A stretch of 24,897 nt of DNA from Stramenopiles sp. TOSAG23-6 (lineage: Eukaryota > Sar). The number at the start of each line of letters is the position of its first letter. Position 1 is the first letter of the stretch. This document shows, piece by piece, positions 12,001 through 24,000 of the stretch. Under the pieces are notes generated by a model. It did no database searches, was not told where the DNA came from, and was given only the letters and a program-made list of their open reading frames with translations. The translations under genes were made by a program, and so were the position numbers. The stretch is from positions 1 through 24,897 of the forward strand of contig LT635994.1 in assembly GCA_900128565.1 (NCBI GenBank). Direction: 5' to 3'.

Positions 12001-15000
12001 CATTGAAGATTTTGCCGTGTTTACCGTAATGTCACCAGAAATTCCAACATCTTCATCAGATGTAAAATAAGTTTTACCAGATACAATATCGATATCTCCT
12101 CCCACATGATCGAACAAATCCTCAGTTTCTACCATAATACTCCCTGCAAAAATATCGACATTGCCTGTGGAAACTCCACCAGCTTCTTTCTCTGACAGTG
12201 CGTCACCTACTTTTATGCTCATTGAGTTGCCACCCGGCGAACTTTTATTTGATCCCGTATTCATGGAAATACTACCTGAGCGTGTCCATGTATACCCCGC
12301 GGTAATGCATTCATCTTTATCAAGGATATTAACATCTAAACATCTACCCATAACACTATTCGGAGAGGAAGCAGATGTTTCAAATACAATTGAACCCGAG
12401 GTAAAATCATCAGAAGTATCAATATTTATGCTTCCACTAGCAGCCTTTTCTGTATTACTAATACCTGTCGATAATATAATATCACCACCAGTTCCTACAT
12501 TTTTATTATCTCGATTTCTTGTTTCCCCAGCTTCTATACTTATATTTGAAGAAGTTTCTCCAAGTCCACCTTTCATCCTAAATTCTCCAGCTTTTGTATT
12601 TGCATTTCCAGTTTTCAGTAAAACACTTCCTACAGAAACATTTTGCCTAGATGGTGAAATGACATTACCAGAAGATATTCGAAAAGCACCGGATTCACCC
12701 CCAGTCACCGTCTGTTGTTTTGTTTCTAGTTTGACATCCCCACTTGTACCAGAGGATACACCCTTCCCAGTTTTTACATGAATATACCCACCAGACATTT
12801 TTTGAGCTTTACTACGCCCTCCACCTATAAAAAGTTCCCCAATAGATGTACTACTCGTACCTGTACGAAATAAAATACCAGCAGCTTGGCCAGAATGAGC
12901 ATGTCCAGTATGCAATGTAATATTACCTGAATTAGATGCAAAGCCTTTACCAGTAGAAATACCAAATGACCCGGATACTCTCGAAGTAGATGTAGTCATA
13001 CTTATTCCACCACTATGACCAGTATTCCCAATACCCGAAGCTAACTTAAATGAGCCACCTTGAAAACCATCATCAATTGATACACTATTTCCTGCAACGA
13101 AGGAAACGCGGCCTCCTTTTGTAGAAGCACTTCCAGTACTTAGTGAAATCGAACCTGAATTTGTTTCACTAGAAATACCATTACCCGTTTCAATATCCAA
13201 ACTTCCGGACATTCCCTTATTTGCGGCACCCGAGTAAAGCGAAATAACACCTGATTTACCTAAAACTCCACTATCTGGTGTTTTTATATCCAGATTTCCA
13301 CTACTAGATTTTTTGTTCATTCCAGATGTTACTTTCGTATTTCCACCATGAACATTACCAGCACTTGAAATATCACCAGCAGAAATTTTTATTCCGGCAC
13401 CGATAAGCTTTTTAGCTACACCTCCAGAAATATGTATTGAACCAGCAGCACTAGTTGATGATACCGTGTTGCCCGTTGCAAATACTAAATGACCTGTATT
13501 TGTATTTTCGTGCACACTATTTCCAGTGGCGATAGAAATCAGTCCACTGGAGCCCATACTTCCTCCATTAACGGTGATTAATTTAATATCTCCACTTGAA
13601 CTCTTGGCACTAAATCCAGACAATACATTAACATTACCTCCAGATGCAATCGAATTTGAATTGCCAGCATCAAAAGACAAATATCCACCTTCTTCGCCGT
13701 TTTCGTTAGCTCCAACTAAAACATTTATACTACCACTAGAGCCGTAAGTTGCCTTACCAGTATGTAAAGTAATTTTACCAGAATTTCCACCTTTTGCTTT
13801 ACCTGTATGAAGAGATATGCTGCCGCTATTACCTAATATACCCCCTTGTGATGATACAACAGAGATTAATCCAGATGTACCCTTTGATGAAACATTCCCC
13901 GTATATATACCGACTTCTCCACCAATGTATTGTCCGTTGACGCTTCCAGCACCAATAAAAAGTTTCCCACTCATTTTACCTTCATTTGTTGTAGCGTCTC
14001 CGACAAAAACATTTACATCACCTGCTTTATCACCCATTGCATTTTCAGTGTTAACGGTAATATCACCAGCATTGCCCTGTACAGAATTTCCAGTATAAAC
14101 GTCCAAATGACCACTTTTTCCATTTTCCCCATCAATATCAGATGTTGCGAATACGACATTGCCACTTCCAGATTTGTATGTTGACCCACTTTGTAATAAT
14201 ACTCCGCCACCATTTCCATTTTTGGATTTTCCTGCTGTAATCAAGATATCCCCAGTTTCTTTATCCTTTATCTCTTTACCAACTTGTAACGTAATATTAG
14301 ACGGGATGCGAGACACATCTGTTTTCAATATGATACTCCCACTCGCTCCTTTTTCAGCATGACTTGTTTCAATAGTAATTTTTCCCGACATTCCACTTGT
14401 ACCGCTATTTTGAGAAAGAATCTTAATATTTCCACTGGACGTTTTTGTAGCATACCCTGAGATGAAGTTCACATATCCACCAGATGATGCCATTTCAGAC
14501 ACTGTATTAGTTTTTGCACCACCTTTAATGCTGACATGTCCTCCGCTTAGTGGGCCAGATCCCAACCCGGATTGAATGAAAATATTACCGCCTTTACCAG
14601 ATGAAGCGATATATGAATTTAAACGAATGTCACCCGAAATACCGTTTGATGAAGTTCCTGTAGAAATGTTCAAACTTCCACTAACTCCAGAGTTTTTTCC
14701 TGGGCTTTCAGAATATACATTTAGTATTCCACTTGTTGCCCCATTCCCTAAACCTTCGCCGGTATGAAGTGTAACTACACCCCCAGTACTTTCATCATTA
14801 GTACTACCTGCACTAATGACGATATTACCTCCAGATGTATCACTATCAACGCCGATTTCATTCATTCCAACTTGAATTGTCAAATCTCCAGACTTTCCAA
14901 TTTTCGCGAGTCCTGTTTCTAACTTAATATTACCACTATTTTTCTGGTGACCTACGCCTGTCATCATAGTCATAGAACCACTCACACCGGAGACGCCTGA

Positions 15001-18000
15001 GTTTGGTATATTGATCGAAATGTCCCCACTTGATGTCAACGCACCAAAACCAGTACTTAGTTGTAGTTTCCCACCAGATAAACTTCCGTTTCCTGACTGA
15101 ATAAGCACATCTCCACCATTGCCTTTATTATTTACTCCTGTGGCAACCAGAATAGAACTTCCTTGGTCCATGTCTGAATTCCCTGTCTTGAAATGAATAG
15201 ACCCGGAATAACTTTCACTTGACAAACCAGTCTTTAAAGTTAATGTGCCCGATGCAGTAGATATTTTACCTGTACCTGCACCTGATTTCATTGATGAAAT
15301 AAAAATATCGCCACTATTCGTCTCTTGGCCTAGACCAGATATAACCGCAATTTCACCACCCGTAGAGGAACTCTTTGTATTTCCACTTCTAATATCAACG
15401 TTGCCTTCTTGTACAGTTGAACTTTCACCACTCCCAACAACGATGCTGATAGATCCGGATACTTCTGAAGATGATGATAGACCTGACTTCAGTAGAATAT
15501 TTCCACCACTCCCATTCATTTGATTCGATTTTCCACTCTGGAGTGAGATATTTCCAGTAGCTCCTGCTTCTACATCTGTATTTGATGTTTCAATAATCAA
15601 GTTTCCACTGGATTCTTGCATACCTTGACCACTGTGTAGTTGTATATTACCCCCGGAGGACGAAGTCGAAGTTCCAGCATGAATGGCTACATTAGCACCA
15701 TATTGCATCCCATTTCCAGCTTTCACACTTATGGGACTACTTTTTCCATAAGCAGGACTATCCGAAGTTGCTATTAATATAGATCCAGAGTGTGGCCCTC
15801 CTTCGACCTTACCAGTATTAATTTGAATTGTTCCACTATTTCCTTTGATACCTGCTTGTTTTGTCATGATGTCAAAGTTTCCACTTGATGTGTTTGAACC
15901 GACACCAGTGTTTAGCAGTATCGTTCCACCACTTTGCAGAGTGGAGCTTCCTCCATTAAGAGCAATCGTACCCTTAGGATTTGAATGCGAGCCAGAAGAT
16001 GAACCAGCATCCAAAATGATTTGGCCTCCTCTACCGGTGATTGCTTTGCTCGTAGCTACATATATATGACCACTAGATAATTTACCACTTTTAACTTTCC
16101 CTGTATTAATGCTTATAGTGCCACTGTTTGCGTTGCCACCAGAACCAGCGGTGGGTGACATCACAGTCACAGCACCACTTGACGAAGCATTACCTTTTCC
16201 ACTTTTTACTACAACTTCACCACCACGCTGTGCTTCAGTATTTCCTGATGAAATTAAAACACTACCACCAGAAGAATATAATTTATTGGATTCCCCGACA
16301 GTCACTTCAATATCTCCTGATTTCCCTTTTATTGTTTTTCCTGTCATGAGGGCAATCCCCGTTTTTGAAGAAGTTGTTGAAAGAGAATGTTTTCCAGTTT
16401 GAATTACAATATTGCCACTTATACCAGCTGCATCTGCTTTTGGAGTACTCATAGTTAGATTCCCACTGGTAGACCCCTTATCTATGCTTTTTCCTGTTTC
16501 AATTTCAATATTTCCAGAAACCGAATTTTCTGCAGAAGTTGATCCAGATTGAACCTTTACTACATTTGCATTTCTTTCAGTTCCGCCAGATACTGAAATA
16601 GTTATATTACCACTCAAGCCCTCTGAAGATGAACCCGTTTGGATCAAAACATTCGAAGAAAAACCAGATGCTGTATTTCCTGAAGTTATTTTAACATCTC
16701 CTGTATGTCCTCTATCAAGACTAGTTGCACTACCCAGTTTCAGGTCACCTGAATTTTTCAGATCTCTATCAATATTTGAATCTATTCTTGGAGAAGAAGA
16801 AATTACGACATTACCACCATTTGCCGAAGTTTCCTCTGTAATACCAGCAATCATTTGTAAACTACCACCATCTTTATTTACAAAACCATCGCCCGACTGT
16901 ACAATAATATTACCAGTTGATGATGAACTTGCTCCTATGGGAGCACTAGATACTATAATATCAATTGCATTAGAATGACCTGATATTGTATTTCCAGTAG
17001 TCAGTGTTGTATCCCCACTCGCCCCTTTTTGTCCGCCATTTGCCGACGACATTTGAATATTGCCGCTAGTTGAGTCTTCACCTCCACTAAGACCACTCTT
17101 TATATCGATAGTTCCACCATAACTATTCGAACCACTTGACCCGACTACTTTACCAGATTCTATAGTTAAAGAATTGCCTGTGCCTGTATTTCCATTTCCG
17201 GCACTTGCAGTGATGTTTCCACCAGATCCATTTGTAGAATTACCACTAAATAATGAAACATGACCAGAATCTAAAGCATTGCCACTGCGGAGAACAATAT
17301 TTCCAGAGGGAACCTTGGTTGTAGCAGAAACCCTTTTTTCGGTATTTGAAGAAGCAATGAGCAGATCCCCACTATTCAAGGAATACGAACTTCCTGTCTG
17401 TAACAGAGCTTCACCAGATGGGTCGCGATTGAAACTTTGGCCTGTACCAATTTGAATTTTCCCACTTCTCCCATATATACCAGCTGAAGAACTTTTTATA
17501 ACCATCATACCACTCGAAGTCGACCGACTCAAACCAGTCTGCATAACTACAGATCCTCCAGATAGTGACTCGTCATCTGATATTGCACCAGCCTTCATGC
17601 TGAAAGTGGCACCGTTTTTTGTATCACCCGCACCAACCTGGTACATAATACTACCGGCTGATCCTACAGTAGCACTTCCTGTTGATATTTGCAAGGTCCC
17701 AGTATTTCCATTTGTCGTATTACCTGAGTATATATTTACATAACCACTATTTTCTCCATCGTTGTCTCGGTGATTTGAATTTAGAATAACATTTTTCTCG
17801 CCATTAAATCGAAGAGTTCCTGCTTGTATCTCTAATGTTGACTTTTCATCAAATGCTGAATCAAGAAGAATATTCCCTCCTTCAAGTGTTACCTTGCCGC
17901 GCCGTCGAGTTGAAGATGCAGCCTGGCCAGTCATAATTTGGATACCACCCGAGTCTTTCATTGCAATTCCATCTCCTGTATGAAATATAATTTCACCACT

Positions 18001-21000
18001 AATACCAGCTGTCCCAGAGTCTTCTGTTTTAACCTGTATATCCCCACTTGATGACATCAAACTTTTCCCAGTAGTTAATGAAATATCACCCCCCTTTCTC
18101 CTCCTATCAATCATTGGAATGTCGCCAGCATTTATTGTAAAGTTTCCTCCGAATGTGTCAACTAGTTTACCTTTACCAACATACAATTCAATGCTATTAG
18201 GGGGCTTATTTATAAAGACATCTTTCTTTGACTTCTGACTATCTCCCGTTTCAAGTAAAATATTTCCACTACTTCCACCACGAGTTGATTCATCTGATTT
18301 CACAGAAACTCCTGTCATGAGCTCAATTTTTCCACTTGAACCTACTGTAGCTGCCCCAGATTTAATAGTAATCGTCCCACTAGCATTGCCATCAGCAAAT
18401 CCATATTTTCCAGAATTCTCTGTGTGTAAAATGATGCTTCCACTACTTGTTCCTTTTGAAAATCCAGAATTTAATTGAACACGACCTCCACTAGAATTCT
18501 CTCTATCAGTTGCGACGCCAGCTACTACGGTGAAGCTACCACCTTTTACAGATTCTTTGTTTCCACCACCTACAATTAAGTGAATGTCACCCGCTTTAGG
18601 AGAGTCAGATTCAAATATTAATCTCTCCATATCCGTAGACCCAGTTGAGAGTGAGAGTGACCCAGACGATGATTCCTTTTTAGTTGATGAACCGGTTGCA
18701 ATTTGAACGAAACCCGAAACTCCTTCACTTGATTTTAATGCATTTCTTGTTGCAATAGAAATGTTTCCACTTGAAGTTTTCTGTGACATTCCTGATACAA
18801 GTCTTATTGAACCCCCAGATACACCACCAAGTCCAGTATTACCCCCAGCAAGTTTTAAGGCACCTGCAGAACTAAGATGACTATCACCAGCAGAAATTGC
18901 CACTTTTCCTGCTGTACCTAGGATTGAATTTCCAGTGACAAAAGACAAAAGACCAGAGCTTCCTTTACTTGAAGTTCCCGTACTTATCATAATATTACCG
19001 GATTCGCCATTTTTTCCAGAATTTACCGTTGTAAGGCTAATATTACCCGACGAGCTACTTTCGCTGTAACCTGCTTCTAAAGAAACTTGTCCACCTGTTT
19101 CTCCATATGACGTGTCTACCGAACCTTGGATTTGACCCGCTTTCACTATTATGTCGCCTCCCCTTTTTTTTAAACCCTTTCCTACGGTTATTGAAATATT
19201 ACCACCAACGTGAGAAGCGGAGCCAGAATACATTAATAATGATCCAGAATCTTCATTGGGTGCTTCACCAGTACTTATAGAAATATCCCCGCTACTTCCA
19301 GATGTACCTGAATTGGCCGTTTGTACATGAAACGAGCCACTACTTGAAAGTATTTGTGTCCCCGTAGTTATATCAATTGCACCACCGTTCTTTGTAAGCG
19401 ATGTGCTATCTTTAGTATGCCCAGCACTTATAGAGACTTTTCCCCCGTCACCACTTTTATTAAGAGAAGTGCCAACATTGAGCAAAATATCTCCTCCAGC
19501 GCCTTTTGCTGCAGTATTGGTCTCAAGAGAAATTATACCACTACCTCTGGTCTTGGTGGAACCAGTGGATATTGTTGCGTCACCACTTACTCCTTGTTTA
19601 CCTGCATTTGCAGTATTTAAAAATAAAGTTCCACTGTGCAATTCGTCAGAGAAACCCGTCGTCACTTTAATCAACCCACCGACTGAATTACCCTTAGTAT
19701 CTGTATCTCCTGCTGAAATGTTCAAAAATCCGCCCTCGTTTTTGTGTGATATTCCAACAGCCACGCGTTGGTCGCCACCTTTACCATCAGCTGAGGTTCC
19801 AGTTGATAGTAAAAGATCCCCAGATGATGCATGTGCATCACCAGTGTAGATATTTATACTACCACTACCACCTTTATGACCAGATGGCGCGGTTTCTAAT
19901 GTTATTTCACCGCTAGACCTTTTAGAAGAATATCCTGAAATCATTTCAACTAATCCACCTCTACTACTAGTTTTTATATTACCTGCATTCAATTCGATGC
20001 GCCCCCCTTCTTTTGCGGATGCGCTACCGACAGATGCAAGAATATCACCCGCATGACCAAGCTGAGATGAATCACTCAAAATTGATATCTTGCCGCTTGG
20101 ACCATTTTTAGAAGATTTGCTACCTATGCGAATCGATCCACTCTCGCCACTTTTTGTCAAATGCAATGCACCGTTTTGTGTTGCAAGGATAACTTCCCCA
20201 CTCGATGTAGTGAAACTTTTGCCAGATATTACATTTAATTCACCACCTCTAGTATGACTATTTGATGTACCACCTGTGAGAAATAAATCGCCGCCTACGT
20301 CAGCGATTTTATCAAGACTACCATATGTATTACCCGCACGAAAGTGTACCGAACCTCCAACAGCATTTCCGATATCTTTGGTGCTCAATGTATTACCACC
20401 TTGAATAGCGATTTTACCTCCTACAGCTGCTTCCGCGGTAGTGTCTCCAGCATTGCCAACAATTTCACCACCTTCATTTGTGTCCCCTTTTCCCAAAGTG
20501 ACAGAGTAGTCACCACCGTGCCCATTGACACTAGTACCACTTGTAAACTTCATTAATCCAGTTGGACCCAGAGAAGAACTTCCAGTCGTGATGTGAATTG
20601 TACCAGACACGCCTTTTTCTCCAGCATGGGTAGTGTCAATGTATATGTTGCCAGAGTGCCGTTGGACTCCAGAACCTGAGGTTAAACTGATATCACCACC
20701 GGACCTGGCTTTGCTTGTTGTATTTCCGGCATTCATGGTAATAATTCCACCTGATTTTGTGTCACCAGAGCCAACAATTACATCAATATCTCCAGCATGT
20801 TTATCTGTAGAATCACCAGTAGTAAATACAATATAACCAGAATTACCGTTTGATGAAGTTCCTGTGCGTAAATGTATATGTCCAGATACACCTTTATCTC
20901 CTGAATTTACAGTCGATAGAATAATAGAACCGCTTGTTGAAGCTTTCCCAGTACCAGATAAAAGTGTTATCTCTCCCCCAGTTCCTCCAGCAGATTTTCC

Positions 21001-24000
21001 AGGCTCCAAATTAATGATGCCCCCTTGGTTGTCTCTCTTTGTACTATATCCATGTCCCCCAGATAAGATGACATCACCACCAGAACTTTTATAATCATCA
21101 GCAAGACCATGTCCTCCACTCACTTTAACATCTCCTCCTTTAATGCGTTTATTAAACAAAGCTTTATTCGTGTCACCAGCTTGGATATTTACTTGCTGTC
21201 CTGTCTTTTGCCCTTGATTTACAGTAAGAGAAATCGCACCAGAAAATCCATATTTAGCTTCCGATGTGTGAATTCGAATGCTTCCACTATCCTTCGATTT
21301 CTTCAGAGATGCAGATCCAGTTGATATTTGTATTTGACCACTATTTCCTCCGCGGTCATAGCCTGCATTTCTAGTAGATATTATAAGTGGTCCACTATCA
21401 GCCTTTGTGGCATACCCAGTGATTAACGCAATATGACCTCCTGTTCCTTGTACGGCATTGGCAGCAGAGAGTAAAATACTACCCCCTTTTTCGTTGCGAG
21501 AAGTGCCACTAGCAACCCCACCATCAATCGTTACAGTACCTCCACCACCACCTTTTAGCTTACTCAGGGAGCCCATACCACCTCTTATATTAATGTCACC
21601 ACCAAATCCTTTGGGTGATTCTGTATTTCCTGCTTCTAGATAAAATTTACCACCCTCATCACTATTACCATCGCCAACTAGAAGAACAATTGAACCTCCA
21701 TTACCCTTATTTGCTTCACCAGTGACTGTTTTTATTGAACCGGAAGTTCCACCTGTTGCAAATCCAGTATTAATTCCAACAAGTCCACTAGAGCCTTGTA
21801 TTCCCCCAGTGTCAGTTCCAAAACTGACATCACCTGACGAAACAGTCCTGGATGATCCAGATGTTAACGATATTTTCCCACCTTGACCTTTTTTATCAGA
21901 AACGATACCACCAGATAATATTTGAATCATTCCACCAATATCGCCATCATTACTATCACCAACAATAGCACTTATGCTACCACCATGGTTACCTTTAGCC
22001 TTGCCAGTGCTAAGTCGCACATATCCTGATGCTCCAAGTGAAGCATCACCAGTTGTGATATTAATACGATTGCTGCTACCTTTTTGTCCACTACTAACAG
22101 TCAATAATTCAATGTGGCCACTTGATGTATCGGCACCATATCCACTAAGGAATATCATACTACCACCTGAGCCATTTGCAGCAGCTCCACCATTTAATTG
22201 CAATGACCCACCAATGTCTCTTGTTGGATTAGGACTTTGACCCTTTGCAATACCTGCAGTAAAAATGATATCTCCACCATTGCCTCCATCAATATATGAT
22301 TCTGATATCCCTGATCCACCGATAATTTGTACTTTTCCGCCAGTTTTTTTTGAAGAAGAAGTCTCACCAGCAACAAACACGGCACTACCTCCGTCTTTGT
22401 CACTATTTCCAATGGTCAACGTAAAACCCCCACCAGCACCATTATTTGCTTTACCAGTTTGCATTGAAAATTTCCCTGTAGTACCAGCACTGGATGTTCC
22501 TGTGGTTATACTAATTGCTCCACTCCCACCACCTTTCACTCCAGAAACACCACCAGAACCCGAATTTGTATTTTCACCTGCATTAGGTGTAGATATAAAG
22601 ATATTACCGGATGATGTGTAACTAGAATAACCCACATTTAAAGTAATTTCTCCACCAGTATTATGATCGAAAATATTTCCACTTTTTATAGATATGTGTC
22701 CACCTTCAGCAAACGAACCCTTTCCTACTTGAACTTGTACATACCCTGCAGCTCCTCCAGTGGATTGACCTGTACTCATGTATATTTGACCAGAAGAGCC
22801 AGCAGTAGTTGTGCCAGTCTCGAGGTTCATTGTACCAGAAATACCTTGTACACCCGCATTTCCTGTAGCAAATGCAAACACACCAGAGTTTTTCTCAGTA
22901 CTAACACCCGATGCCATTAATAATGATCCACCGTAACCCATGAAAGATTTACCACCTTTGATATCAGTATTTCCAGCATTGTCATCGTTTGTGGAACCTT
23001 TGGCATTTCCACCAATAATTTCAATAATTCCACCATCTCCACCATCGTAAGTGTGTGTACTACTACCTACACCTCCAAATAATGCAATATTTCCGCCAAT
23101 ACCTTCATCACCACTTGCAGTACCTGCTCGATAAATGATACTATCACCTACTGATGACATTCCGTCACCAACGGCAAAAGTCAAGTCCCCTCCACGACCA
23201 TCTTTGGCGAATCCTGTTTGTAACATTATTGCACCTGAATTTGAACTCGAATTTGTACCCGTTGACAATGATATTAAACCAGTGGACTTTACCGAATCTG
23301 CAGTAAAAAGATCAATATTTCCTCCAACTCTGTCTCTGCTTTCCCCGGACTTCATACGGATAGTCCCGGATTGACCATATGAAGCGGTGCCACCTTGGAC
23401 AATCAAAGTACCACCATTATCTCCAACATATGATCCTCGCGAAATACCAGAAGTCAGTTTAACAACTCCTCCACGCCCACCACTATAACCGTCTGTGTAT
23501 AAAGTTTCATCACTTGCACCTTCACCACCATCGAGTAAAATAGCCCCACCAGATGTGGATACTGCAGAAGAATCACCAGCTGATATTGTGACTTCATTAC
23601 CATTTGTTATATCTGCAGCCCCTACTCGCATTTCTATAGTACCTGATTTGCCGTCCCGACTGAAACCTGTAGCTATATTTATAGTACCGGTACTTCCACC
23701 AGTAGATTTCCCAGTCAGGACACCCAATGTGCCACTTGATCCAATGATGCCAGCGTCATTTGAAGCAATCACAACTCTACCGCTAGAAGTAGCGGTACCT
23801 TCTCCAGAGCGCAAAATAATCGAGCCACTAGCACCCATCTCATTTGTACCTGCATCTATTTGAATTCCACCAGCGACACCATCAGTAGAACTTCCAGCAA
23901 TGGCAACTACATTACCTCCTTTACCAAATCCCGCTGAACTTTCTGCTTTGCCACCCGAAACAACAACTTTCCCACCAACACTTGAATTATCAGCACCTCC

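Noticed and set aside
12161-12781. Longest plus-strand open frame (206 codons), Pro/Leu/Ile-rich, one of many similar ones along the window
   Set aside because: All such plus-strand frames are antisense shadows in a single phase opposite the giant gene. Their Pro/Leu/Ile/Ser bias is what the reverse complement of Gly/Ser/Asn/Asp codons gives, and they have no recognisable domain.
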